Shown piece after piece: positions 9,095 through 18,916 of a DNA stretch of 64,000 bases. Within the stretch, counting starts at the first letter, position 1, and every line of letters starts with the position of its first letter. The position numbers were made by a program, and so were the translations under genes. The notes under the pieces were generated by a model. It was not told the origin of the DNA. It saw only the letters and a program-made list of their open reading frames with translations, and searched no databases. Origin of the DNA: Desulforapulum autotrophicum (GTDB lineage Bacteria > Desulfobacterota > Desulfobacteria > Desulfobacterales > Desulfolunaceae); the NCBI GenBank assembly GCA_020723285.1, contig DYJE01000014.1:39067-103066 (forward strand). Direction: 5' to 3'.

Positions 9095-9207
9095 ATCTGG
9101 TCATTCCTTCATGATTTTGATTTTGTCATCTTTGCCACCTGCGGCACGAAGATTCATGGAATGAATATACATGACAACGTCAAAGGAGTCACTTTCCAAT
9201 CATTTTT

Positions 9208-9242
9208 GGAGTGCAGCCTCCCTGATCGGAAGGCTGCACTCC
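9208..9242. repeat. Strong inverted repeat downstream of the giant PKS/NRPS gene
   Basis: Perfect 12-bp arms GGAGTGCAGCCT / AGGCTGCACTCC with an 11-nt loop, 28 bp after the stop of the minus-strand giant gene. It is positioned like a terminator, but neither strand shows a U-tract after the stem, so it may act instead as a 3'-end stabilising hairpin. Confidence 0.6.
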
Positions 9243-9269
9243 ACCGTTACAGAGCATCCTTTCCGGTTG

Positions 9270-12200
9270 TCATGAGGCCACGGCTTCGGCATGGGTCCTG
9301 ATGAAACCTTCGGAGCGCATGTATTCGGTGTATCTCAGGAAAACATCGCGGTGAAGCGGTTCCATGGCAAGGCCGTTGACCGCAAGGAACTCCACGAGAT
9401 TGGAGCAGGAATACCGCTGCCTCCTTACGGTCTGCATCTGGAAAAACGTTCGGCCTCCCGTTCCGGCAAGCACGTCGTCCACAAGGGGAAGAAACGCCGA
9501 AAGAGCCGGATCGTCCACAGCAGAACGCCTGAGCATGTTCACCCACTCATCCACGGAAAGCCGGTCCGGCGCATACCCGGCCCGGTCCAGTCCGTCAAGG
9601 AGATCGTTCAGGTTCAGAGGGAAAGGACTGACGATGTTGTAATTCCGGCCCAGGGTTTCCGAAGACAGGGCCATGTCCACAATGATCCGGCTGACATGAT
9701 CCACGGGAAGCCCGTCCAGCTCCACACCAAGATCCGGAACAGCGTTGAACCGGGCACATGCGCTGATCATCCGGCAGAAAAAATCCTCGACGTTCAGAAC
9801 GCCGCTCCGGCTGTCTCCGTATATGGGGCCGGGGCGCACGATGGTCACCGGTCTTCCAAGTTCCCTGTAGGCCCTGACCATTTTTTCCGCCACCCATTTG
9901 CTCTGGGAATAGCCGTAGTACAATTCGGCTGCACCCGGCAGTTCGCTGTCTTCGCCAACAGGATGGAAAACGTCGGGGTCCTTCCGTTCAAAAACCCCGA
10001 TGGTGGACACATAGCACAGGGGTTTCACCCGTCCTTTTGCGGCAAAGGCCAGAATCTCCCGTGTCCCGGTGACATTGGCCTTTTTCAGAAGTCCGTAAGG
10101 ATAGGAAAAATTCACCATGGCCCCGTTATGGATAACGGCGTCGGATCGTATCGCGGCTTCGGCGTACACCTCCTCATCAAGGCCGAAACGAGTCTTTGCC
10201 AGATCCCCCGGAAGAGCCGTGATCCGCTGCGCATAGGCGTTTTTCCAAATGCCGTAATGTTCAAGGTTGGATGCGATCCGCGCCATGGCCGTTTCGACGT
10301 TTCCGGCCCGGACAAGGCAGAACACCCGGGCGTTTGTCTTTTCAAGAAGATCCCTGAGGAGATAGGCCCCGAGGTACCCGGTTGCCCCGGTAAGGAAAAC
10401 CTGGGAAAATTCCCGTCCATCCTCTGCTTGAACTCTGTCTTCCGTTTCGAACCCGTCCGATGCAAAAACGGCGTCGGCCAGCATCGTCTCCACAGTATCG
10501 CTTTCACGGTCGGCTTCCCCGTTCATCATCCGCTCAAGGGTTTCCGAAAGTTTCCGGACGGTCATGTTTTCGAACAGCCGCTGGACCGTGAGGGACACGC
10601 CGAATCGTTCATTGATTTCCACCAGCAGTTTCATGGCTTTCAGGGAATCTCCGCCCCATTCGATAAAATCGTCATCAATTCCAAGGAGCGGGATGCCCAG
10701 GTTCTGTTCCCACAACGCCGTCAGGATCTTTTCCGTGTCACTGACCGGCTGGGATTTCACCTGAACGCCGGTGTTTTTCCTGGGATCGGGCAGCCGGTTT
10801 CTGTCGATTTTTCCATTGCTGTTAAGGGGCATGGCATCAAGAAAAACCATATGGGTGGGCACCATCCATGGCGGGAGGGTTTTTGCCACATGATCCCGAA
10901 TCATCCGGTCACCGGGAGACTGGGATTCCGGCAGATCCGCGACCAGCCAGGCCGCAAGGGATTTGTCGCCCGCATCATCTGTCACGACCTGAACCACGGC
11001 TTCACGAACTCCCGTGACCCCAAGGATCGCCTGTTCGATTTCCTGGAGCTCAATTCTGTACCCTCTCACCTTCACCTGATGATCCAGCCGTTCAATGTAT
11101 TCCAGAGCCATGTCCTTCCGCAGGCGCACAAGATCCCCGGTCCGGTACATCCTGGCGTTTTCCTCGCCGCTAAACGAATCGGGAAGAAACCGGCTCCGGG
11201 TCAGTTCCGGCTGACCGTGGTATCCCCTTGTCACCCCATGGCCTCCGATAAAAAGTTCGCCGGGGATCCCTTTGGGCACAGGCTGAAGATCAGGACCGAG
11301 AACATAGAGCTTTGTATTGCCCAGAGCCCGTCCGATATGCACGCCCGATTCTGCCGTGATCTCAGCCGCCGTGGACCAGACTGTGGTTTCCGTGGGCCCG
11401 TAACAATTGAGCAGTTTTTTGCCTTTGGTCGCAAGAACCCCGGCCAGATCGGGTGAAAGGGGTTCGCCGCCGGTGATCAGCGTCATGTCCGGATGTCCCT
11501 CCCATCCCGCGTAGAGAAGGAGACGCCATGACGACGGAGTGGCCTGCATCAGGTTGACGGGATGGTTCTCCAGAAAATCCTTCAGAAGGTAACCGTCCCT
11601 GCCGATGTCCGGCGGGAGGATGTGCATGGTTCCACCCAGAAGCAGGGGGATAAACAGTTCGGGTTTCACCATGTCGAAACTCAGCCGCGTCAGACAGAGC
11701 ATGGTATGGTCCGGCCTGAAATCCACGAGACGGTTCATGGCATGGACAAGATTCACAATCCCCTGATGCGTGGCCACCACCCCCTTGGGTTTCCCCGTGC
11801 TTCCGCTGGTGTAGATGATATAGGCCGGGTCCGTATGTGATACGCCGGTATCCGGAATAGCCGGGCTGTCAGACGTGCGGATATCCCTCAGGCATTCCCC
11901 GTCCCCGTCGAACGCCAGTGTTTTCACCCCGGCCCAGGCCCCATGGCCCTCGCGGCCCGGATCGGTGATGATTAGCCGGAGCCCGGCGTCAGACACCATA
12001 TGCTTCAAACGGTCTTCCGGGTAGTCCAGATCCAGGGGCAGATAGGCCGCCCCGCTTTTCAGAATGCCCATCAGGGCGACCATCAGGGTCATGGATTTTT
12101 CCATGGCGAGTCCCACCACATGCCCCCGGCCCAGTCCCGATGCCTGGATCAGGGAGGACGCAAGACCGGAAAGCCGGTCCAGCTCGCCAAATGTCAAGGA

Positions 12201-15200
12201 TTTGCCCTGAAACCGAAGGGCTGTTTTTAAGGGATACTTTTTCGCGTTTTCAGAAAAGATGCCATGAATGAGCCTGCCTTCCGGGTAATCCATGGCACTG
12301 TCGCAATTCAGGCCCATCAGCTCAAGCCGCTCATCGTCGGAAAGCATGGGAAGCGAAGAAAGGGGCTGACCCAGATGACCTGCAAAGTTCCGGACAAGCT
12401 GTGATAGATGGCCTGCCATATTGACCGCCAGGGCGTCATCGTACCGTTCGCTGTCGTACACGATCACGCCATAAAGACGGCCACGGCCTGTGTCATCGGG
12501 CGAAAAAACGAGCCGGACCGGAGCCTTCATATCCATCCCCCCTGCCGCATCCGGAAGAACGGTCCAGACGCACTGCACCGGATACGTATCGCGGGTCAGC
12601 CCGAGATAACGTTCCAGCATATCCACCGATATGTCTCCGTTGGATTTTGCCTCGGAAGCCAGCTGTTTCACAGTCAAGGCCAGCAGACCCAGGTTTTCGC
12701 CGGAATCCACGCCTGTCCTTATAAAAAACCGGTGCAGAGACATGTCCCGGTCCCCATGACCGATCTCGGCAAAATCCATCAGGATGTCGTTCTGCCGTCC
12801 GTACCGGGACAGAAGAATGGCCACGGCGCTTAAAACCATGTCTTTTTCCGTGAGGCCCAGCTCCGCAATCGCCTGTTTCCCGGTTTCGGGAAAATCCATG
12901 GAAAAGGCATGGGTTTTGAGACTGTTTCGCTTTTCCTGATCATCCGGAGCGCGATGGTTTGCGGGGAGCGGAATTCCCAGTGGCGCGTCGGCCAACTGTT
13001 TTTCCCAGTACGCCATCTGCCTGACGGCCACGGGTCCGAACATGCCCCGTGGAATGGCGTTACGTTTTTCCAGGTAATCCATCACGGATTTCAGAATGTC
13101 CGCCGGATCGGGAATAAAACGGATCATGTCCGGATCTGCGGCAAAAAGAGCCTTCATCGTGTTGGTGTTGTCCACAGTCCAGAAGCTGTAACTCTCAAAC
13201 GTGTCTTTGTCATACCCGTTGATGAAGGGGTAAAGGGGGTAAAGGGCGTTGTCCTTATCTTTTCGGGTCTGCTTTTTCCAGGTCTCAAAGGGAATCCGTG
13301 TGAGCTTGTACCCTCTCTCCCTGATGAGCCTTGCGAAATCCGAGGTTGAATAAGGCCGCTTGTTGATCAGGTGGTAGATCCGGCCGGGAGTATCGCCGGA
13401 TCTTGCGATGGCCGTAAGCATTCTGCACAGGTGGTCCACCGGTATGATGTCGAAATTCGTTTCTTCCTGGGGCACGGTTCCCATGCGGATACACCCCTTG
13501 ATCAGCCGTGCGATGAAATCGCTTTCCTTCATGACTCCGCGTCCCGGCGTGCCCGCCACATAATCGAAGCGGTACACGTGAACCGGGATGCGCCAGCGTC
13601 TCGCCTTCAGGCACAGCTGCTCAGCGACCCACTTGCTCTGACCGTATCCGGTGGTGATGCCCCGAGGATCGTTGACCTCCTCTTCAAACCACCTGTTTTT
13701 CCCGTGAACCAGGGGGAGCACCGCCAGGGAGGAAATGAAATGCAGGGTTTTGATCTGAGAGGTTCCGGCCATGCGGATCACTTCCCGGGTCCCTTCGACG
13801 TTTGTTTTTTTAAGGGCGTCAAAGGGTTTCATCCAGTCCACCGTGGCACCGCAATGCCAGATGGTGTCGATCACCTGACACAACCGGGTGAACTCGTTCC
13901 GGTCAAGTCCGAGCCGCCATTCTCCCAGATCTCCCACCACGGCATGAATCCGGTTCAATGGAATGTCGTCCGCAGCGCCGAACCTTTTGACCGCGTCACA
14001 GATCCTCTCCATTCCCTTTTCCCGGCTCTCCGCCCTCACAAGGCAATGAATATCCGCATCGGTTTTTAAAAGGAGTTCCACCAGAAGGTACGATCCCAGA
14101 TAACCGGTGCAGCCGGTAAGAAACAGGTTTTTGCCTGACGGGGAAGCCATGGGTGTTTCATGCCTGAACAGAAATTCATCCAGCTCCGTTTCCGACACAA
14201 GATCAAGGTGTGTTTCGGGAATCGTAAGCCCTTCGGCCACATACCGCGCAAGCCCCCGAATGGTCCTGTGGTCCTTGAACACCGTTGAAGGAATCTCCAT
14301 ACCGGCCCATTCTTCCAGACGGTTGATCACGCTGATCACGGCCACGCTGTCCATGCCCCATTCATCAAAGGTGCTGTCCGTGTCCACATCGGCCGCTTCG
14401 AAGCCCAGCATATCGGCGACCCTTTGTTTCAGAAAACCCGTGACGTCCTCAAAACTTCGTCTCACCGCCACGACAGCTTCCGGAGATTGAGCTCCCTGAT
14501 CCCGGACCGAGCCATCCCCAAGGGCGAAATAACTGCGTGTTTCAAACACATAGCCCGGAAGAGGAAGTTTTTTAAACCGCGTCCGGACGGATTCGTCAAA
14601 GCATCCGCCGCTGACCCATTTCGCCGCTTTCTCACGCAACGAGCCCGAAACCGGAGTTTCAGCGGCATTCTCTTTCACGGCAACCCCTTCAAAAGCATCG
14701 GGGCTGTCCGTTTCTCCCGAAACAAAGCGCTGAAGAGCCGAGACGAGGGAATCTCTTCCACCCGCCACCACGGCAAGCCGATGCCGGTCATGATCCCTTC
14801 CATACATCAGTGTGTGTGCGTAATGGAAAAGGCCTTCCCCGGTCATCCAGCTGTTATTCCTGTCTTCCAGCCAGGCAAGGTGTGACGCGGCCATGCGAAC
14901 CAGACCTTCCCGTGTCCTCGCTGAATAAACAGCGAGTTGCTCGGCGGAATTCTCAGCGGTCATGTCCGGTGCCGGATACTCCTCAAGGATCAGATGGGCG
15001 TAGGACCCGCCGAATCCGAACGAACTGATTCCGGCACGCCTTGGAAGGTCACGGCCATCCAAGTCATGGGGTTTCTTCCACGCCATCTTCTCCCTGTTGA
15101 TGAAAAACGGTGACCCGCTCAGGGCTATCAGGGAATTGACCTCCTCAAGGTGGTTGTTGGGCGTGATGACCTGACGTTTCAGCATTTCCACAACCTTGAT

Positions 15201-18200
15201 CAGCCCGGCAATGCCAGCTGCCGATTCAAGATGCCCGATCCGGCTTTTCACAGAGCCAAGGGCGCAGGCCCCGGTTTTTACACTTCGCCCCATATCCTTG
15301 TAAATGTCCCGAAATGCCATGGACAAACCGCTGATTTCGATGGGATCTCCGATAAAAGTCCCTGTTCCGTGGGTTTCCACATACCCGATGCTCTCCGGTT
15401 CAATGCCGGCCTTGAGAACGGCCTTGGTCACCAGACGGGCCTGGGACGGTGCGCAGGGCGCGGTCAAAGATTCTGTCCGGCCTCCATGACTCACCGCCGA
15501 ACCCTTGATGACAGCATGGATAAAGTCCCCATCCCTTTGGGCATCGGCAAGGGGCTTCAGAAGAACGGCCCCCACACCTTCCCCCCTCACGTAACCGTCC
15601 GCGTTACTGCCGAAGGTGCTGCATTGCCCCTGACCGCTCAACAGCCCGGAACGCCCGAGGGACGTGAAATTTTCGCCTGAAATCAAAAGGTTCACACCGC
15701 CTGCGATGGCCATGGAGCAATCGCCCTGGCGCATGGCCGAGATGGCCCTGTACACCGCCACAAGGGAACTGGAGCAGGCCGTGTCGATGGCCTCGCTGGG
15801 GCCGTGGAAATCAAGGATGTACGATATCCGGTTGGCGATCATGGTATGGGCGAGTCCTGTGGCCATGTATGCCTCCGGTTCCGCGCCGGATTTGCGGATG
15901 ACATCGTGGTAATCAAATGAGGAAACGCCCGCAAAAATCCCGATATCCGCTCCGGCCAGCTTCTGCGGAGCATACCCGGCATTTTCGAACGTGTTCCATA
16001 CCGTCTGGAGAAACAGCCGGTGCTGGGGGTCCATCAACCGGGCCTCCATGGCGTTGATCCTGAAATACTCCGCGTCGAATCCGTCGATATCCTTGATAAA
16101 GCCCCCACAGCGCGCAAAATGCCCCCTGGCCGTGTCAAGGTAAAGCCCCCGGATATCGTCCGGGAAATCATGGACAGATGAAACCCCTTTTTCGAGATTA
16201 TCCAGAAATTCCGAAGGGCTGTCCGCGCCGGGGAATCTGCAGCTCATTCCGATGATGGCGATGTCGTCCCCGAAGTCGCGTTCCTTTGATACCCCGGAAT
16301 TGAGGCCAGGCACTTGGGCATCGTCGGACCCGGTAAAAAAATGGATCAGTTTGTTCACGGTGGGATAGTCATAAAACAGGGTGGGGGAGCAGATCCGGCC
16401 GGTCATTTTTTCCAGTTCTTCCGTCAGTTCCACAGCCTCGGATGACGTCAGCCCGTAATTCCCGAAAGGCTGGTCCGGGTCCAGTTCCCCGGAGGGGATA
16501 TTGAAAAACACCGCCAGCTTTTCCGTGAGAGTGTACTGAAGGTCTTCGCGGTCAATCCCCGGCCTTTCCTGCCGGATCATCCGGCTCCCGGCATGAGCGG
16601 ATAACCGGTCGATCATCTGAAATCCATGGTCAGCATAGCGTTTGCGGGTTTCATTACGCCTGATTTTTCCGCTTGTGGTCACCGGCAGGCTTTTCGGTGG
16701 CACAAGAATCACGTCGGACACGTTCAGTTCGTGGTCTTTCTTGATGACAGCGGCGATTCGCTTCAACAGTTTTTCCGTTATCCCGGTATCCACAGGTCCT
16801 GTGTATTCGGCGGCCACATACAGATCGTCGTCGACCTGAAACGATGCCACCCTGCCCGGCCGGATGCCTTCACCGGCCGTTTCAGTGCTGAGCTCAATAT
16901 CCTGGGGGTAAAAGTTCCGCCCCTTGAAAATCATCATATCCTTTCGCCGTCCGGCGATGTAAAGTTCCCCGTTCATCATGAAACCCAGGTCACCGGTCCG
17001 GAGATACGGCCCGTCACCGTCGCCGGTAAACGCCCGGAACGTTTCATCGCTCAGTTCGGGCCTGTTCCAGTAGCCCCTGGCCACGCTGGGACCTTTGACC
17101 CATATCTCGCCGACGTGCTGATCCGCGAGAATGTGACGATTGTCAGGGTCCACGATGCGGACAAGCTGTCCATCGGGCGTCTTTCCATGGGCGATCAGCC
17201 GGACAGAGTCGCTCGTTCCTTCATTGACCGGCACCACAATCCCCCGGGAAAAATGGTCTTTATCCGCATGAACGTCATGGAATCGCGCGTTTTGAGGCGC
17301 ACAACTGACAAACAATGTGTTTTCCGCCAGACCGTAGCAGGGCGTGAATGAACTCCGCCTGAATCCGTGGCGGCCGTACAGGGCGCAGAATCGGTCTATC
17401 GTATCACCGCGGACAGGTTCCGCTCCGGAAAAAGCGATGTTCCAGTGTGAAAGGTCCAGGTTTTCGCATCGCTTCGCATCGTATTTTCGCACACAGAGCT
17501 CGTATGCGAAATTCGGCCCCCCGCTGATCACGGCTTTCGTCCGTGACACGTTTTCAAGCCAGGACAAGGGATCCACCAGAAAATCCAAAGGAGACATGAG
17601 CACCGCCTTGTAACCGGAGTAAAACGCCTGAAGCACGATGCCGATCAGCCCCATGTCATGATACAGCGGAAGCCAGCCGACCCCGGTGACTTCTTCCGGT
17701 GCCCCAAGCCCGAACCCTTCCCTGATGAGTCCTTCGTTATGAATGATATTGCCGTGGGACACCATGACCCCTTTGGGATGGTTCGTCGAACCCGACGTGT
17801 ACTGGATGAAGGCAATGTCATCCGGGCTGACGGCCGGATCGGTCCAGTGTTCAGCCCATTCACCGGTAAACGACTCGAACAGAATTTCCTCAAGACGTGT
17901 GCAGGTCCAGCCCAGTTTTTCGCCGGCGTCTGAGACGTCCCGTGTGGTGATCAGCCCCATAGGCTCCGCGTCGTCGATGACATGGTTGATTTTGCGGATA
18001 AACGAATGGGAAAAAGGCGGATAAAGCGGAATGGGTATCATTCCCGCGCACATGCATCCGAAAAAAGAAACCACAAAATCAAACCCCGGTTTCAACGCAA
18101 GAATCAGCCGGTCGCCTTTGTGAAACCGCTGCTGAAGATACCCCGCCGCTCTCAGTGAACAGTCATGCAGCATGCCGTAAGTGACGTCAAGGGATTCCGT

Positions 18201-18293
18201 GTTTGACAGAAATGAGTACAGAACGTGTTCGTTCAATGAAGCGTTGCGTACAAACATCCCGTCGACAAGTGTGGTCATTCTACCCGTTTTCAT
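9270..18293 (-). CDS. Giant hybrid lipo-PKS/NRPS: FAAL-ACP-KS-ACP-reductase-half C-A-PCP-reductase
   Basis: A 3007-residue multimodular synthetase. The start at 18293 is preferred to an ATG 15 bp upstream because of the AAAGGA site. Domains: fatty acyl-AMP ligase 5-555 (YTSGSTNHPKGV, WLPLYHDMGLIG); ACP1 585-650 (GLTS, Ser617); ketosynthase 673-1095 (DTACSSS with Cys840, HGTGT, GHLE); an AT-less linker ending in LPLPGY; ACP2 1283-1355 (GMDS, Ser1316); thioester reductase 1387-1750 (GCTGYLG, YGQSKW); a condensation C-lobe 1753-2005 lacking the HHxxxDG lobe; adenylation 2010-2505; PCP 2520-2600 (GGDSL, Ser2550); second thioester reductase 2628-3000 (GATGYLG, YSQSKW). No AT, KR, DH or TE is present. 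A fatty acid is probably loaded, extended once using a trans-acting acyltransferase, and joined or released reductively with an amino acid. The product is unknown. Confidence 0.9.
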   Translation of the reverse strand: MKTGRMTTLVDGMFVRNASLNEHVLYSFLSNTESLDVTYGMLHDCSLRAAGYLQQRFHKGDRLILALKPGFDFVVSFFGCMCAGMIPIPLYPPFSHSFIRKINHVIDDAEPMGLITTRDVSDAGEKLGWTCTRLEEILFESFTGEWAEHWTDPAVSPDDIAFIQYTSGSTNHPKGVMVSHGNIIHNEGLIREGFGLGAPEEVTGVGWLPLYHDMGLIGIVLQAFYSGYKAVLMSPLDFLVDPLSWLENVSRTKAVISGGPNFAYELCVRKYDAKRCENLDLSHWNIAFSGAEPVRGDTIDRFCALYGRHGFRRSSFTPCYGLAENTLFVSCAPQNARFHDVHADKDHFSRGIVVPVNEGTSDSVRLIAHGKTPDGQLVRIVDPDNRHILADQHVGEIWVKGPSVARGYWNRPELSDETFRAFTGDGDGPYLRTGDLGFMMNGELYIAGRRKDMMIFKGRNFYPQDIELSTETAGEGIRPGRVASFQVDDDLYVAAEYTGPVDTGITEKLLKRIAAVIKKDHELNVSDVILVPPKSLPVTTSGKIRRNETRKRYADHGFQMIDRLSAHAGSRMIRQERPGIDREDLQYTLTEKLAVFFNIPSGELDPDQPFGNYGLTSSEAVELTEELEKMTGRICSPTLFYDYPTVNKLIHFFTGSDDAQVPGLNSGVSKERDFGDDIAIIGMSCRFPGADSPSEFLDNLEKGVSSVHDFPDDIRGLYLDTARGHFARCGGFIKDIDGFDAEYFRINAMEARLMDPQHRLFLQTVWNTFENAGYAPQKLAGADIGIFAGVSSFDYHDVIRKSGAEPEAYMATGLAHTMIANRISYILDFHGPSEAIDTACSSSLVAVYRAISAMRQGDCSMAIAGGVNLLISGENFTSLGRSGLLSGQGQCSTFGSNADGYVRGEGVGAVLLKPLADAQRDGDFIHAVIKGSAVSHGGRTESLTAPCAPSQARLVTKAVLKAGIEPESIGYVETHGTGTFIGDPIEISGLSMAFRDIYKDMGRSVKTGACALGSVKSRIGHLESAAGIAGLIKVVEMLKRQVITPNNHLEEVNSLIALSGSPFFINREKMAWKKPHDLDGRDLPRRAGISSFGFGGSYAHLILEEYPAPDMTAENSAEQLAVYSARTREGLVRMAASHLAWLEDRNNSWMTGEGLFHYAHTLMYGRDHDRHRLAVVAGGRDSLVSALQRFVSGETDSPDAFEGVAVKENAAETPVSGSLREKAAKWVSGGCFDESVRTRFKKLPLPGYVFETRSYFALGDGSVRDQGAQSPEAVVAVRRSFEDVTGFLKQRVADMLGFEAADVDTDSTFDEWGMDSVAVISVINRLEEWAGMEIPSTVFKDHRTIRGLARYVAEGLTIPETHLDLVSETELDEFLFRHETPMASPSGKNLFLTGCTGYLGSYLLVELLLKTDADIHCLVRAESREKGMERICDAVKRFGAADDIPLNRIHAVVGDLGEWRLGLDRNEFTRLCQVIDTIWHCGATVDWMKPFDALKKTNVEGTREVIRMAGTSQIKTLHFISSLAVLPLVHGKNRWFEEEVNDPRGITTGYGQSKWVAEQLCLKARRWRIPVHVYRFDYVAGTPGRGVMKESDFIARLIKGCIRMGTVPQEETNFDIIPVDHLCRMLTAIARSGDTPGRIYHLINKRPYSTSDFARLIRERGYKLTRIPFETWKKQTRKDKDNALYPLYPFINGYDKDTFESYSFWTVDNTNTMKALFAADPDMIRFIPDPADILKSVMDYLEKRNAIPRGMFGPVAVRQMAYWEKQLADAPLGIPLPANHRAPDDQEKRNSLKTHAFSMDFPETGKQAIAELGLTEKDMVLSAVAILLSRYGRQNDILMDFAEIGHGDRDMSLHRFFIRTGVDSGENLGLLALTVKQLASEAKSNGDISVDMLERYLGLTRDTYPVQCVWTVLPDAAGGMDMKAPVRLVFSPDDTGRGRLYGVIVYDSERYDDALAVNMAGHLSQLVRNFAGHLGQPLSSLPMLSDDERLELMGLNCDSAMDYPEGRLIHGIFSENAKKYPLKTALRFQGKSLTFGELDRLSGLASSLIQASGLGRGHVVGLAMEKSMTLMVALMGILKSGAAYLPLDLDYPEDRLKHMVSDAGLRLIITDPGREGHGAWAGVKTLAFDGDGECLRDIRTSDSPAIPDTGVSHTDPAYIIYTSGSTGKPKGVVATHQGIVNLVHAMNRLVDFRPDHTMLCLTRLSFDMVKPELFIPLLLGGTMHILPPDIGRDGYLLKDFLENHPVNLMQATPSSWRLLLYAGWEGHPDMTLITGGEPLSPDLAGVLATKGKKLLNCYGPTETTVWSTAAEITAESGVHIGRALGNTKLYVLGPDLQPVPKGIPGELFIGGHGVTRGYHGQPELTRSRFLPDSFSGEENARMYRTGDLVRLRKDMALEYIERLDHQVKVRGYRIELQEIEQAILGVTGVREAVVQVVTDDAGDKSLAAWLVADLPESQSPGDRMIRDHVAKTLPPWMVPTHMVFLDAMPLNSNGKIDRNRLPDPRKNTGVQVKSQPVSDTEKILTALWEQNLGIPLLGIDDDFIEWGGDSLKAMKLLVEINERFGVSLTVQRLFENMTVRKLSETLERMMNGEADRESDTVETMLADAVFASDGFETEDRVQAEDGREFSQVFLTGATGYLGAYLLRDLLEKTNARVFCLVRAGNVETAMARIASNLEHYGIWKNAYAQRITALPGDLAKTRFGLDEEVYAEAAIRSDAVIHNGAMVNFSYPYGLLKKANVTGTREILAFAAKGRVKPLCYVSTIGVFERKDPDVFHPVGEDSELPGAAELYYGYSQSKWVAEKMVRAYRELGRPVTIVRPGPIYGDSRSGVLNVEDFFCRMISACARFNAVPDLGVELDGLPVDHVSRIIVDMALSSETLGRNYNIVSPFPLNLNDLLDGLDRAGYAPDRLSVDEWVNMLRRSAVDDPALSAFLPLVDDVLAGTGGRTFFQMQTVRRQRYSCSNLVEFLAVNGLAMEPLHRDVFLRYTEYMRSEGFIRTHAEAVAS

Positions 18294-18335
18294 TTGATTT
18301 CCTTTCATTTTCTTAGATTTGACATATGTTTATGA

Positions 18336-18353
18336 TTCGCGAAATATCGCGAA
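18336..18353. promoter_or_regulatory. Perfect palindrome upstream of the giant synthetase, candidate operator
   Basis: TTCGCGA-AATA-TCGCGAA is a perfect inverted repeat with 7-bp arms, 43 bp upstream of the synthetase start codon. Position and symmetry suit a dimeric regulator. No regulator gene is adjacent and no clear -35/-10 pair was recognised, so the role is inferred. Confidence 0.4.
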
Positions 18354-18916
18354 CAGACCAGAATGATGTCATCATCCTGAATGCGACTCTAAAGGAAACA
18401 AACAATACCGGGACGTTATAACGATATGTGATATGCGATGCGTTTCGCATCAAATTTTTCAGTCATCCAGCGGTATGAACAGTCGTTCAGAACCGGGGCT
18501 TTTTCCGGAATTTATAAGAGTATGATACTGATTATATTTTGAATATTAATTATAGAAGTGTTTTAAAATAACCGCCTGCAATCCATGAAAGTAAAAAAGC
18601 TGGGATACCCATGAGGATATTCGATCATTATACGATAAAACTGACAACGTCACAGAACGTAAAAAGTTGCAATTCACGGTATCAATAGAGCATGAATCAG
18701 CATTAAAAATCAATGAAAAAATGTTTATAACATTAAAAATAAATCTTTATTGATTAATTGAAATAATTGGATATAATATACGAATTATCGTCACGACATG
18801 GATGATCCAATAAATTCGGACAAATGGCCTGGACAACCGGACCGACGACCATGTCCCGGACTCCCGCCCCATGACGTTTTCCCGTGAGGTTCTTTCACAA
18901 AAAACCGGAAGCCGCG
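18354..18916. other. AT-rich intergenic region, no gene seen
   Basis: About 560 bp between the giant gene's upstream region and the end of the pentapeptide-repeat gene. It is clearly more AT-rich than its surroundings (especially 18520-18790). It contains only small palindromes: ATGATG-T-CATCAT at 18363-18375 and GATGCG-TTT-CGCATC near 18437-18451. No coding pattern with a ribosome site was found. The AT-richness could mark a horizontally acquired boundary or silencing region for the synthetase. Confidence 0.5.

Noticed and set aside
9208..9242. Intrinsic terminator for the giant gene
   Set aside because: The stem is strong, but no U-tract follows on either strand, so it is listed as an inverted repeat instead.
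9291..11456. A 721-codon plus-strand open frame antisense to the giant synthetase
   Set aside because: It lies entirely over well-recognised A, PCP and reductase domains on the other strand. Its translation has no domain pattern and it reflects the GC-rich third codon positions of the true gene.
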